DNA of 64,000 bases from Cohnella thailandensis. Its GTDB lineage: Bacteria; Bacillota; Bacilli; Paenibacillales; Paenibacillaceae. The position numbers and the translations under genes are program-made. Of the stretch, positions 17,485 to 26,436 are shown piece after piece; position 1 is the first letter of the stretch, and the number at the start of each line of letters is the position of its first letter. The stretch spans positions 266,656-330,655 of the forward strand of contig NZ_JACJVQ010000013.1 of NCBI RefSeq assembly GCF_014212135.1, written 5' to 3'. The notes beneath the pieces are model-generated. The model saw only the letters and a list, made by a program, of their open reading frames with translations. It was not told where the DNA came from and did not search any database.

Positions 17485-19020
17485 TCAGGACATGGTGATG
17501 ACGATCTTCCCCGCCTTCTGCTGCCACTCCACCTTCGCCCCGAGAGTTTCGCTGATGAAACGAAGCGGCAGATAGGAGGTTCCGCTCGCGCCGAACGGAT
17601 CGTTCTGAAGCTTGACGGTCTCTCCGTTCAAGGTGGTCGTTCCGTCCTTTAAGTTAATCTTCATCGCGACGGCTGCGGTCTGACCGGTCGCTTCCCGTTC
17701 GAGAGTCGCGATCTTGCTCTCCGCTTCCCAGGAGATCCTCGCGCCAAGCTTCTCGAAGATCGAGCGCAGCGGAACGAAGGCTTGCCCGTTGCGCGTTATA
17801 ACCCCGTTCGTAAGCGCGATCGATTCTCCGTTCAGGACGACCTCGATCGGCGTTTGCAATTGGACGGGAGTTCGAATCTCGACCTCTTTATCCTCGCCGA
17901 TGCCAAGGCTCCCGTATTTATTGAGTCCCCATCCCCATAAAGTGCCGTCGGTCTTCTGCATAAGAAGATGCTTCGATGCCGGCTTCATGTTGACGACATC
18001 CGATGCAAGCAGCTTAAACTCGGCGTTGGCCGGCATATCTCTCAACTCGATGGAAGCTTCGTAGACTTTGCCCGATTGGGTTAGCGCGAACAAGGAACGC
18101 CCCGCCACATAAGCCTCCTTAACGTCCTGAACTCCCGTTAAGCGAATGGGCGCGGGCTGCGAGTTCATCGTAGTTCCGTCCGACCATCCCGTGATCGTCG
18201 CGCCCCAGAACCAAAGCCGGCGCTGTTCGTCTATCGCCACGTTGGAAGTGCCGTTTCTCCAAGCGAAAATCAAGCGTTCCGGTAGCCCCTTGACCGGAAT
18301 GGAGGACGTGCTCGCCCAATCGCCTTTGACTTTGTCATACCCTGCGACATTATAACTGCTCGGCCACTCCCTTATGGTACCGTCCTTCAGGTAGACGCCA
18401 TCGGCTTGGACGCGTTCGGCTCCGACGATCTCCTGCGCCTGCACGAAGGTCGAATACGTCGCATCGGTCCGCCACACGGTCCCGTCTTTTTTGAGAAAGA
18501 CGAATATCGTCTTCTGGGCAAGAGAATCGCCGTATAGAGAGACCTCCTTGACGTTGTCGATTCCGGCCAGCTTCGTATAAGGGCCGGGAATATAATCGGG
18601 ATAGGATTGGCTTCCTTTATACACGTCTCCCTTGGCGTCAATGACTATCGCATTATCGCCGTAAACGAAAGGAACGTCGACCGGATCCTGGATTCCCTCG
18701 ATCTTGTAAAGATTCATTCCCGTCGATTGGGTCGCCTTCGACCAGTACCAGAGTGATCCGTCCGTCTTCTTCAGAAAATTGTCGCCGAACGTCGCCGTCA
18801 CATCCGTCAAGCCTTGAAGCTGGGTAGGGACCGACGGCAAATTGGCCATGCCCCATATCCAGTACGTGCCGTCCGATTTGACCAAGGAAGAATGACCATA
18901 CTCCGTTTCATAGGAGGAAATAAGAGGCTCCGTCTTCGCATCCGCTCCCGACGCCGCGCTCGGCGCGAGGCTTCCCAGCAGCATGCTGGACAATAAGGCA
19001 TATCCGATAGATTTCTTCAT
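17485..19020 (-). CDS. Secreted RCC1-like propeller protein with C-terminal copper-amine-oxidase N-terminal (stalk) domain
   Basis: A 511-residue protein. A signal peptide ends near SAASGADA (about residue 27). Residues 40-390 hold repeated units of the type KTDGSLWYW, KKDGTVWRTD, QKTDGTLWGWGLNKYG, typical of RCC1-like beta-propeller blades. Residues 395-511 form a CuAO_N1 domain: PIEVVLNGESIAL, QAFVPLRSIFEKLGA, SYLPLRFISETLGAKVEW. Such domains are common in Paenibacillus exported proteins and probably mediate wall or polymer contacts (inference). The next gene is a close paralog in tandem. Confidence 0.87.
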   Translation of the reverse strand: MKKSIGYALLSSMLLGSLAPSAASGADAKTEPLISSYETEYGHSSLVKSDGTYWIWGMANLPSVPTQLQGLTDVTATFGDNFLKKTDGSLWYWSKATQSTGMNLYKIEGIQDPVDVPFVYGDNAIVIDAKGDVYKGSQSYPDYIPGPYTKLAGIDNVKEVSLYGDSLAQKTIFVFLKKDGTVWRTDATYSTFVQAQEIVGAERVQADGVYLKDGTIREWPSSYNVAGYDKVKGDWASTSSIPVKGLPERLIFAWRNGTSNVAIDEQRRLWFWGATITGWSDGTTMNSQPAPIRLTGVQDVKEAYVAGRSLFALTQSGKVYEASIELRDMPANAEFKLLASDVVNMKPASKHLLMQKTDGTLWGWGLNKYGSLGIGEDKEVEIRTPVQLQTPIEVVLNGESIALTNGVITRNGQAFVPLRSIFEKLGARISWEAESKIATLEREATGQTAAVAMKINLKDGTTTLNGETVKLQNDPFGASGTSYLPLRFISETLGAKVEWQQKAGKIVITMS

Positions 19021-19050
19021 GTCGATCTCCTTCGCCGTTTCGAATGGCTA

Positions 19051-20553
19051 TTATGACATTGCGATCTGAATCTTGCCTTCCTTCTGCTGCCAATCGACCT
19101 TAGCTCCCAGAGACTCGCTGATGAATCGAAGCGGCAGATAGGAGCTTCCCGCCGAGCTGAACAACTCGTTCTGAAGCTTGACTTCCGATCCGTTTAAGGC
19201 GGTCGTTCCTGCTTTGAAATTCAGCCGTACCGTAACGGAAGGGTTCCGTTCGGTCGCCGGCCGTTCCAAGGTCGCAATCTTGTTCGTCCCATCCCACGAA
19301 ATCTTCGCGCCAAGCTTCTCGAATATGGAGCGCAATGGGACGAAAGCTTGCGAGTTGCGCGTAATGACCCCATTCTTTAGAGGGATGGATTCCCCGTTCA
19401 GCTCGACCTCGATCGGAGCCTGCATCGGAAGCGGAATATCCGTCGTGAACTCCTTGTCGTCGCCCGTTCCGAAATTTCCGTATTTGTTGTGTCCCCATAC
19501 CCAAAGCGTACCGTCGTTCTTCTGTAGGATCGAATGACTTAATCCGACGGCATTCGCGGCCAGCAGCGTAAACTTGGCGTCCTTCGGCATCGTCGTCCAT
19601 TCGATCGAAGCCTCGTAAACCTTGCCCTCTTGCGTCAGGACGGATATCGAACGGTCCAAGGCATATGCGGTCTTCACATTCTTCGCATTCGTAAGAAGAA
19701 CGGGAGCAGACTGCTCATGGCGGGCTGTACCATCGGAAAAGCCTGTGACCGTGGCTCCCCAGAACCACAGGCGCAGCTCGCTGTCGATTCCCAAATTCGC
19801 CTTGCCGTTCGACGATACGGACTTGAGGGCTGGCAAGCCTTCGACGCGCTTCGCGGTTTCCGTCTTCCAACTCTCTTGCGAATAGTCCGGATCGTATTCG
19901 ACCGACCATTCGCGGACGGAGCCGTCCTTCAGCAAGACGACTTCTTGTTGGATATGGACCGCATCGCGAATCTCCGCGGAAGGTAAGATCGACGTCAGCG
20001 AGATATCGGAACGCCATACGCTTCCGTCCTTCTTCAAGAAGACGATGATCATTCCCGTTGGATATTTATAGTAATAGGTTAGTTCCGCCACGCCGCCGAT
20101 TCCTTCCAATGGGGCATAATGATAACGGCTTGGGTCTTCTTCCAAGCGCGATCCTCTATAAACGCGGCCCTCTTCGTCCAAGATAAGAGCGTATTCGTTG
20201 GAGAACGCCAGAACGTCGATCGGTTTCGATATCTCTTCGACTTTATGGAGATCATAGCCCGTCGTCGTCTTCTTATTCTCTTCCCACCTCCACAAGGAAC
20301 CGTCCGTCTTCCGGACATATTGGCCGTCGAACGATTTCTCCACATCCGTCAAGCCTTGAATCTGCGTCGGCACCGTCTGCTTCTGGAAACCGCCCCAGAC
20401 CCAATACGTGCCGTCTGTCTTAATAAGAGAGTGCCCGTCATAGTCGGCGATGAATCCGTTCTTCGTCGCCGAATCAGCCCCTGACGCCGCGCTCGGCCAT
20501 AGACTCCCAAGCAGCAAGCCGGATAAAATAGCGTACGTTAGCGTTTTTTTCAA
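19051..20553 (-). CDS. Paralog: secreted RCC1-like propeller with CuAO_N1 stalk domain
   Basis: A 500-residue tandem paralog of the preceding gene with the same layout: signal peptide ending near AASGAD, blades such as KTDGTYWVWGGF and KKDGSVWRSD, then a C-terminal CuAO_N1 domain (PIEVELNGESIPL to VDWQQKEGKIQIAM). The start is TTG at 20553 because GAGGAG lies 8 nt upstream and the signal peptide begins there; an upstream in-frame ATG has no SD. It ends 30 nt before its neighbour starts. Function unknown. Confidence 0.85.
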   Translation of the reverse strand: MKKTLTYAILSGLLLGSLWPSAASGADSATKNGFIADYDGHSLIKTDGTYWVWGGFQKQTVPTQIQGLTDVEKSFDGQYVRKTDGSLWRWEENKKTTTGYDLHKVEEISKPIDVLAFSNEYALILDEEGRVYRGSRLEEDPSRYHYAPLEGIGGVAELTYYYKYPTGMIIVFLKKDGSVWRSDISLTSILPSAEIRDAVHIQQEVVLLKDGSVREWSVEYDPDYSQESWKTETAKRVEGLPALKSVSSNGKANLGIDSELRLWFWGATVTGFSDGTARHEQSAPVLLTNAKNVKTAYALDRSISVLTQEGKVYEASIEWTTMPKDAKFTLLAANAVGLSHSILQKNDGTLWVWGHNKYGNFGTGDDKEFTTDIPLPMQAPIEVELNGESIPLKNGVITRNSQAFVPLRSIFEKLGAKISWDGTNKIATLERPATERNPSVTVRLNFKAGTTALNGSEVKLQNELFSSAGSSYLPLRFISESLGAKVDWQQKEGKIQIAMS

Positions 20554-20560
20554 TGCGCCA

Positions 20561-20921
20561 ATCTCCTCTTTTTCTATCGTTTTCAAAACCGGAGCGTACT
20601 CATGCCTTCCATCCATGAAGCTGAGTCGGCACCGACGGCATCCCGTATCCGCCCCCAGATCCAAAGTGCTCGTCATTTATGTATCCGAATAGTAGACGTA
20701 CGTTCGCAAGGCAAGGTTTCGGGGCTTAGGAAAATTGAGGTTTTCTTTAACTTCGTGCCATGGCGGCTTAAATATGACTATCTTTAGACGATTCATGGGA
20801 ATCCATGCCGCTCCAGAGGCAGCTTCCGAGTATCCTGAGCGAATGGGAGAAGAGACATAATCCTATAATTCTTAAATAGTCACAATCGGTGCTCCCGTCT
20901 AACCGACCCAAAAATCCACGC
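20561..20921. other. Intergenic stretch without a convincing gene
   Basis: About 360 bp between the propeller gene start and the lysC terminator. It should hold the promoter of the propeller genes, but no clear -35/-10 pair was found. A 28-codon frame opening at 20775 (MTIFRRFMGIHAAPEAASEY) lacks a good SD and is not called. Bases 20834-20860 match a segment at 54268-54294 (24 of 27). Confidence 0.5.
20834..20860 (+). repeat. Dispersed 27-bp element, copy 1
   Basis: CCTGAGCGAATGGGAGAAGA and the next seven bases match 54268-54294 at 24 of 27 positions. Read from the CTG, both copies would encode LS(E/K)WEKRHN. Both lie in non-coding stretches, so this is probably a dispersed repeat rather than a gene. 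Confidence 0.5.
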
Positions 20922-20960
20922 AAAAAAACAAACAAGCCCGGCTGCATAGCCAGGCTTGTC
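20922..20960 (-). terminator. Rho-independent terminator after lysC
   Basis: Minus-strand stem ACAAGCC-GGCT/AGCC-GGCTTGT (20932-20959) with a 4-nt loop and one internal mismatch, followed by TTGTTTTTTT. It lies 17 nt past the aspartate kinase stop. Confidence 0.85.
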
Positions 20961-20976
20961 GAGATGCAACAATCTA

Positions 20977-22230
20977 TTAGCGGCGATCCTGAGGTCCGCC
21001 GACGAAAGCCGCATCGGCCGTATCCAGGCCGTAAGCGGTGTGCAGCGCGCGCACGACGTCGTGAAGCGGCTCGGCCGCGATGACGCAGGAGCACTTGATC
21101 TCCGACGTGCTCACCATCTTGATGCTGACGTCCAGCTTCGAGATGACGTCGAACATCTTGGCGGCCACTCCAGGGTTGGACACCATGCCCGCTCCGACGA
21201 TGGATACCTTCACGAGGCCTTCCTCGAAGGTAGCTTCGCGGTAAGAGACGACGCTGCGGATGTTCTCGATAACGCCGAGAGCCTTGGCGCGGTCCGTCAG
21301 CGATACCGTGAAGGAGAAGTCCGCCTTACCGTTCTGGACTCCGCTCTGCACGATAATATCGACGTCGATCCCCTCCGCCGCGAGCGCTCCGAATACGTTC
21401 GCCAGCACTCCCGGAACGTCTTCTACCCCTAGAATGCTGATGCGGGCGACGTTCTTGTCGAACGCGATTCCGCTGACGACGACTCCTTGTTCCATTGCTG
21501 CTTCCTCCCTTACGAGCGTACCTTCATTCTGAGTGAAACTCGACCGTACCACGAGATGAACCTTGTTATGCTTGGCGTATTCGACGGCGCGCGGATGAAG
21601 GACGGCCGCTCCGAGATGGGCAAGCTCCAGCATCTCGTCGTAAGAAATGACGTCGAGCTTGCGCGCGTTCTTCACGACGCGGGGGTCGGTGGAATAAACG
21701 CCGTCGACGTCCGTATAAATCTCGCACACGTCCGCGCGGATGGCGGCGGCAAGAGCGACCGCCGTCGTATCGGAGCCTCCGCGGCCCAGCGTCGTAATCT
21801 CTCCGTCTTCCGTCATGCCTTGGAAGCCGGCCACGATCGCGATATTGCCGTCGTCCAACGCCTTGAACAGCCGCGCGGGAGCGATATCGGAGATGCGAGC
21901 CTTGCCGTGCACCGCTTCGGTTACGATGCCGGCTTGCCAGCCGGTAAACGATTTGGCTTCATGACCTAGCTTGTGTATCGTCATGGCCAGAAGGGCGACG
22001 GAGATCTGCTCTCCGGTCGTCAGCAGCATATCCATCTCCCTGGCCGGCGGTTTGTCGTTGAGCTCCTGGGATTTATCGATCAAATCGTCCGTCGTGTCTC
22101 CCATCGCGGAGACGACAACGACGACGCGGTGGCCTTGCAGCTTCTTGTCGATGATTCTCTGAGCCACGCGCTGCATCCGTTCCGCCGTTCCGACGGAACT
22201 GCCGCCGAACTTCATTACGATTAAGGACAA
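20977..22230 (-). CDS. lysC: Aspartate kinase
   Basis: Phosphorylates aspartate at the head of the lysine/threonine/methionine/diaminopimelate pathway. The 417-residue protein has the amino-acid kinase start IVMKFGGSSVG, TTGEQISVALL, GRGGSDTTAVALA and two C-terminal ACT domains (about 265-335 and 345-405) for feedback control. The start is TTG with AAGGAG upstream, giving the usual M-x-I-V-x-KFGG N-terminus. No lysine riboswitch fits in the short upstream gap. Which end product inhibits it cannot be read from the sequence. Confidence 0.94.
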   Translation of the reverse strand: MSLIVMKFGGSSVGTAERMQRVAQRIIDKKLQGHRVVVVVSAMGDTTDDLIDKSQELNDKPPAREMDMLLTTGEQISVALLAMTIHKLGHEAKSFTGWQAGIVTEAVHGKARISDIAPARLFKALDDGNIAIVAGFQGMTEDGEITTLGRGGSDTTAVALAAAIRADVCEIYTDVDGVYSTDPRVVKNARKLDVISYDEMLELAHLGAAVLHPRAVEYAKHNKVHLVVRSSFTQNEGTLVREEAAMEQGVVVSGIAFDKNVARISILGVEDVPGVLANVFGALAAEGIDVDIIVQSGVQNGKADFSFTVSLTDRAKALGVIENIRSVVSYREATFEEGLVKVSIVGAGMVSNPGVAAKMFDVISKLDVSIKMVSTSEIKCSCVIAAEPLHDVVRALHTAYGLDTADAAFVGGPQDRR

Positions 22231-22298
22231 CGCAGTTTCACTCCTTGATCATGCATCTGGTTCAATCTTCGGGATTATATATCTGCATACAGCAGTAT

Positions 22299-22327
22299 AT
22301 TATAGCACAACTATTTGGGCCCAGAAA
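22299..22327 (-). promoter_or_regulatory. Possible lysC promoter
   Basis: Minus-strand TATAAT (22299-22304) with a weak TTTCTG 17 bp upstream, between the efp terminator and the lysC start. Only the -10 is convincing. Confidence 0.4.
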
Positions 22328-22330
22328 TAC

Positions 22331-22372
22331 AAAAAATCCTTGCCCCGCACATTTCTGTGCTTGGGGCAAGGA
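22331..22372 (-). terminator. Rho-independent terminator after efp
   Basis: Minus-strand stem TCCTTGCCCC-GCACA/TGTGC-GGGCAAGGA with a 4-nt loop, then TTTTTT. It starts about 15 nt past the efp stop and closes the aroQ-pepP-efp group. Confidence 0.9.
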
Positions 22373-22386
22373 CTTGGAGACGGCTC

Positions 22387-22944
22387 TTACGCGCGGGAGA
22401 CGTATTTGCCTTCGCGGGTATCGATCGTCAGAACGTCGCCTTCGTTGATGAAGAGAGGCACTTGAACGTTCAGCCCCGTCTCCAGCTTGGCGTTCTTCGT
22501 CGCGCCGGTAGCGGTGTTGCCTTTGATGCCCGGCTCGGTCTCGACGACCTTCAGGTCGACGCTGTTCGGAATGTTGATCCCGATGATTTCGCCCTGGTAG
22601 CTCTGAATGTTAACGTTCATGTTCTCGAGAAGGAAGTTGATTTCCCATTCGAGCTGCTTCTTGTCCAGCGTGAACTGGTCGAAGGTTTCGTTATCCATGA
22701 AGGTATACTCGCTGCCGGAATTGTACAGGTATTGCACCTGGCGGTTCTCGACATGCGCGCGTACGACGTTCTCGCCGGCGCGGAACGTCTTCTCGATGGC
22801 GTTCCCGTTGCGGAGGTTCTTCAGCTTGGTGCGGACGAACGCCGCGCCCTTGCCCGGTTTAACGTGCTGGAAGTCAACAACGGAGCAGAGGTCTCCGTCC
22901 ACTTCGATGGTAAGGCCTGTCTTTAAATCGTTAACGGAAATCAC
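22387..22944 (-). CDS. efp: Translation elongation factor P
   Basis: Relieves ribosome stalling at polyproline stretches. The 185-residue protein shows the three-barrel EF-P layout: N-terminal KOW-like domain with [14 protein letters not shown] (the modified lysine is in this loop, near residue 32), then [19 protein letters not shown], and the C-terminal [14 protein letters not shown] signature. Its place behind the pepP-like gene is the same as in Bacillus. Confidence 0.97.
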   Translation of the reverse strand: MISVNDLKTGLTIEVDGDLCSVVDFQHVKPGKGAAFVRTKLKNLRNGNAIEKTFRAGENVVRAHVENRQVQYLYNSGSEYTFMDNETFDQFTLDKKQLEWEINFLLENMNVNIQSYQGEIIGINIPNSVDLKVVETEPGIKGNTATGATKNAKLETGLNVQVPLFINEGDVLTIDTREGKYVSRA

Positions 22945-22989
22945 TTTAAAAATTCCCTCCTGTGGAAACGTGGTTCTCCGATACGGCAG

Positions 22990-24063
22990 CTAGTCCAGAA
23001 CGATAAGCTCCTTCGGCGAACGAGTAAGTATTTTAATCCCGTCATCCGTCACGACGACATCGTCTTCGATCCGCACGCCCCCGAAGCCGGGGAGATAAAT
23101 GCCGGGTTCGACCGTGATGATCATGCCGGGGGTTAAAATCGTGTCCGAATTTCGAGCCAGGCGAGGCGCTTCGTGCACCTCCATACCGATGCCATGTCCG
23201 GTACTGTGGCCGAAATATTCACCATAACCATACCTTGTAATGATATCTCTCGTCAAGGCGTCTCCTTCATGTCCCGTCATTCCGGGACGAAGATGCTTCA
23301 GCGCGTTCAGCTGGGACTCCAGCACGATATCGTAGATTTCCCGATGGCGGTCGGTCGGCCGGCCGACGACGACGGTGCGCGTGATGTCCGAGACATATCC
23401 TTTGTAGGAGGCTCCGAAATCGAGCGTAACGAAGTCTCCTCGCTCGATCAGCTTATCGCTCGCTTTGCCGTGCGGCAGGGAGGAGCGTTCGCCGGACGCG
23501 ACGATCGTCTCGAAGGAGACTCCGGACGCGCCTTCTTTTCTCATGAAGAATTCAAGCTCCAGCGAGACCGATGCTTCCGTTACTCCCGGCTTGATGAAGC
23601 CGAGAATATGCTCGAACGCCCGGTCCGCGAGGTCCGCCGCTTCCTGGACGACGGCGATCTCTTGCTCGTCCTTCACGACGCGAAGCTTCTCGACGGCCCC
23701 TTGCGAGAGGACGAGCTCGATGGGATCCAGCTTCTCTTGAACGGACAGGAAAGTCGCGTAACTCATATCCTGTTCTTCGATTAGAAGCCTCTTAACTCCC
23801 CATTTGCTTAGCAACGCGGCGACGTCGCCGTAGATGCCGGGGCCGTGCTCGACGATCTCGAAGCCCTTCGCTTGCCGAGGCGCCTGTTCGCGGTAGCGGA
23901 AGTCGGTCAGCAGGACGGCTTGCTCCGCCGATATCAGAACGACGCCGGAGCTGCCGGTGAACCCCGTCAAATACCGGCGGTTGATCTCGTTCGTAATAAG
24001 GATGGCATCTCCGCCAAGCTCCTGAACCAAAGTCCTTAATTTGCTTACTCTCTCGTTAGGCAC
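22990..24063 (-). CDS. M24 aminopeptidase (Xaa-Pro dipeptidase, YqhT-type)
   Basis: A 357-residue two-domain metallopeptidase: an N-terminal creatinase-like domain (about 1-130) and a pita-bread catalytic domain. Metal ligands are recognisable in TLDFGASYKGYVSDITRT, GHSTGHGIGMEVHE and the final ITVEPGIYLPG and VRIEDDVVV segments. It probably cleaves dipeptides or N-terminal residues with proline in second place. It lies between aroQ (17 nt) and efp (45 nt), as in B. subtilis. Confidence 0.92.
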   Translation of the reverse strand: MPNERVSKLRTLVQELGGDAILITNEINRRYLTGFTGSSGVVLISAEQAVLLTDFRYREQAPRQAKGFEIVEHGPGIYGDVAALLSKWGVKRLLIEEQDMSYATFLSVQEKLDPIELVLSQGAVEKLRVVKDEQEIAVVQEAADLADRAFEHILGFIKPGVTEASVSLELEFFMRKEGASGVSFETIVASGERSSLPHGKASDKLIERGDFVTLDFGASYKGYVSDITRTVVVGRPTDRHREIYDIVLESQLNALKHLRPGMTGHEGDALTRDIITRYGYGEYFGHSTGHGIGMEVHEAPRLARNSDTILTPGMIITVEPGIYLPGFGGVRIEDDVVVTDDGIKILTRSPKELIVLD

Positions 24064-24080
24064 TTGTCATCATCCCTTTC

Positions 24081-24530
24081 TTATCGGTCCGTCTTGACGC
24101 CGAGGTGATCGCACAGCGCGAGCAGCCCCATCTCGTAGCCGTAAGAGCCGAAGCCCGAGATCTGGCCGACGCAGACCGCCGCCGTCATCGATACATGGCG
24201 GAACGGCTCCCGCTTATGAATGTTGGACAGGTGCACCTCGACGGTCGGAAGTCCGACGGAAGCGATTCCGTCGCGAAGCGCGATGCTCGTGTGAGTATAC
24301 GCTCCGGGATTGATGACGATTCCATCCTGTTTGCCGAAGGCCGAATGGATCTTATCGAGCAGATCGCCTTCGTGGTTGGATTGGTAAAATTCCAATTCGA
24401 CGCCCAGGCGTTCGGCCGCCGCAAGCAAATCCGCCTCGATCTGCTTCAACGTCTTCGAGCCGTAAATTCCGGGCTCCCGAATGCCCAGCATGTTCAAATT
24501 CGGTCCGTTCAACACCAAAATACGGGTCAT
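24081..24530 (-). CDS. aroQ: 3-dehydroquinate dehydratase, type II
   Basis: Third step of the shikimate pathway (3-dehydroquinate to 3-dehydroshikimate). The 149-residue protein has [18 protein letters not shown] (with the catalytic Tyr at the end), [14 protein letters not shown] and [15 protein letters not shown], all hallmarks of the dodecameric type II enzyme. First gene of a probable aroQ-pepP-efp operon. Confidence 0.97.
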   Translation of the reverse strand: MTRILVLNGPNLNMLGIREPGIYGSKTLKQIEADLLAAAERLGVELEFYQSNHEGDLLDKIHSAFGKQDGIVINPGAYTHTSIALRDGIASVGLPTVEVHLSNIHKREPFRHVSMTAAVCVGQISGFGSYGYEMGLLALCDHLGVKTDR

Positions 24531-24619
24531 GATTCGCGCTCCTCAATGATTCCGGTTGATCTGCGGGAGCCGCAAGCTTGCCGGCCGTCGCCGCAGCGTT
24601 AGACTAACACTCGGAAATT

Positions 24620-24628
24620 ATTGTATCA
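24620..24628 (-). promoter_or_regulatory. Possible aroQ promoter (extended -10)
   Basis: Minus-strand TGATACAAT gives an extended -10 (TACAAT at 24620-24625) about 90 nt before aroQ. No clear -35. The string TATGATAyAAT also occurs before dxs and accB. Confidence 0.4.
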
Positions 24629-24672
24629 TAGCGCGATCCCGATCTACCAGACCGGCGAACTCTTCACCCCCG

Positions 24673-25221
24673 TCAGGAGGCCGGCTGCGCCTTTCTGCCG
24701 CCGTTCGCTTTGCCGGCAGGTTCTCGAGACGCTTCGTCATGAAATTCGAAAGCGATGCTGTACCCGATAAACAGCCCCCAGCATAAATAAATGCCAAGCT
24801 CGCACGCAATGCTGTTCCATCCGATGGTCCGAACCGGCTCCGTCATCCCGGTCAGCGGCCCGATCCAAAGAAACAGCAGCGCCCACCAGGCGCCTCCGAA
24901 GAGAATACCCGGCCATGGCCCCCGTAGATTTCCCAGAACGAGCAAGTAGACCAGCGCCGCGACCAGCGACATGCCGATAAACAAAGCCAAACCCGTTACG
25001 TGCCAGACTATGCTGTTCAGAGCCTCCCTTCGCACCCAAGGGTCCGCCAGGAACGCTTGCGGAACTCGAGTCAAATTAAGGCTTACGGCCAGCCAACGCA
25101 TCAATCCCCAGATCACGCCCGCAAAGAAGCCTATCTGCAAGGCGTATAGAACGGCCCTTCCTATCGAAGGCCTATCCCGTTCCGCCGAAGGTTTATCCCG
25201 TTCTTCGTTCTTATCCGCCAT
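24673..25221 (-). CDS. yqhR: YqhR-type conserved membrane protein
   Basis: A 182-residue protein with a charged N-terminal tail (about 1-22), four hydrophobic segments (about 26-47, 72-97, 103-123, 137-160) and a polar C-terminus. It matches YqhR in position (between aroQ and yqhQ) and in topology. Function unknown. It is divergent from yqhQ across about 190 bp. Confidence 0.8.
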   Translation of the reverse strand: MADKNEERDKPSAERDRPSIGRAVLYALQIGFFAGVIWGLMRWLAVSLNLTRVPQAFLADPWVRREALNSIVWHVTGLALFIGMSLVAALVYLLVLGNLRGPWPGILFGGAWWALLFLWIGPLTGMTEPVRTIGWNSIACELGIYLCWGLFIGYSIAFEFHDEASREPAGKANGGRKAQPAS

Positions 25222-25407
25222 GGCTTACCCTCCCATTCATGGACATCGCCTGACTAGTATGGGCCGCGGAACGTCGCCCTACTCGGCCGCCTTCCTTATT
25301 GGAACGCCGAGCAGCCGTTCCCTGTGGCATTGTAAGCCGGATTCCTGTAAAATAAACGTAGATCGGAAGCTTCGGCTTCCTTAGTTCTAGACAGAGAAGG
25401 TGATCGC

Positions 25408-26376
25408 TTGGCTCAGCAGCCGAACACAGCATACGGAGGACAGGCCGTCATTGAAGGAGTCATGTTCGCGGGGCGCCACGTCAATGTCACGGCCGTAAGA
25501 CGCAAGAACCAAGAAATCGCTTTTTACGAGGTACCCAGGGGATCGACCCCGAATATCGTAAAATGGTTAAAAAAGATCCCGTTCATACGCGGACTGGTCG
25601 GCATCGTCGAGTCTTCAGCGAAGGGCTCCCAGCATCTCAACTTCTCGGCGGAGGCGTATGCGGAGGACGAATCGACTCCGGAAGAAGCGGCGAAGGCCAA
25701 GGAGAAGGAGAAATGGAGCCTCTCCATGATACTCGGCGTCGCGGTCGTCGGCGTTCTGTCCTTCGTTTTCGGCAAAGTCATTTTCGCGGCCGTTCCCGCT
25801 TTCCTTGAAAGCGAAATTTTCGGAAGAGCCTTCGACAATAAGTTCCTGCATAACATTCTGGAAGGCGTTATCAAGATCGCCCTGTTGCTTTTCTATCTCT
25901 GGATGATCTCCAAGACGCCGATCATCAAGCGCCTGTTCCAATACCATGGCGCGGAGCATAAGGTGATCAGCGCCTACGAAGCCGGCGACGAATTGACGGT
26001 CGAGAACGTTCAGCGCGCCAGCCGTCTGCATTATCGTTGCGGAAGCAGCTTCATCATCTTCACCGTCATCGTAGGCGTTATCCTGTATTCCTTCCCTATC
26101 TTCCATTGGGATTCCGTATGGGAGAGAATCTGGATCCGGATCGCCTTGCTGCCCGTCGTGATCGGCATTTCCTACGAGGTTCTGAAGTGGACGAACGCCG
26201 TTCGGGATATTCCGGTGCTTCGTTTCCTAGGCTACCCGGGCTTGTGGCTTCAGCTCTTGACGACCAAGGAACCGAACGACGAGCAAGTCGCCGTCTCGAT
26301 CGCTTCCTTTAACCGAATGATGGAGCTGGATCGCGAATACAGCCATCAGCCCGCAGCCGCGACCGTCTCCGCTTGA
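25408..26376 (+). CDS. yqhQ: YqhQ, DUF1385 metal-dependent-type membrane protein
   Basis: A 322-residue integral membrane protein of the DUF1385 family. It begins YGGQAVIEGVMFAGRHVNVT and has the central FQYHGAEHKVISAYE motif, RASRLHYRCGSSF and a hydrophobic block of about four segments (100-145, 145-165, 200-240). The start is TTG with GAAGGTGAT just upstream. Function unknown, though the GAEHK block looks functional. Confidence 0.9.
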   Translation: MAQQPNTAYGGQAVIEGVMFAGRHVNVTAVRRKNQEIAFYEVPRGSTPNIVKWLKKIPFIRGLVGIVESSAKGSQHLNFSAEAYAEDESTPEEAAKAKEKEKWSLSMILGVAVVGVLSFVFGKVIFAAVPAFLESEIFGRAFDNKFLHNILEGVIKIALLLFYLWMISKTPIIKRLFQYHGAEHKVISAYEAGDELTVENVQRASRLHYRCGSSFIIFTVIVGVILYSFPIFHWDSVWERIWIRIALLPVVIGISYEVLKWTNAVRDIPVLRFLGYPGLWLQLLTTKEPNDEQVAVSIASFNRMMELDREYSHQPAAATVSA

Positions 26377-26436
26377 TTCCGGCGCATTCCTGTAGGCGCC
26401 CGCTATACACCTTGTAACCCAGAGGGGGACAACGCC

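Noticed and set aside
20775..20861. A 28-codon peptide gene on the plus strand
   Set aside because: No proper SD, and its last part corresponds to the dispersed 27-bp element whose other copy is interrupted by a stop in this frame.
22231..22330. A lysine riboswitch before the aspartate kinase
   Set aside because: Only about 100 nt lie between the efp terminator and the TTG start, too short for a lysine riboswitch, and no matching conserved core was seen.
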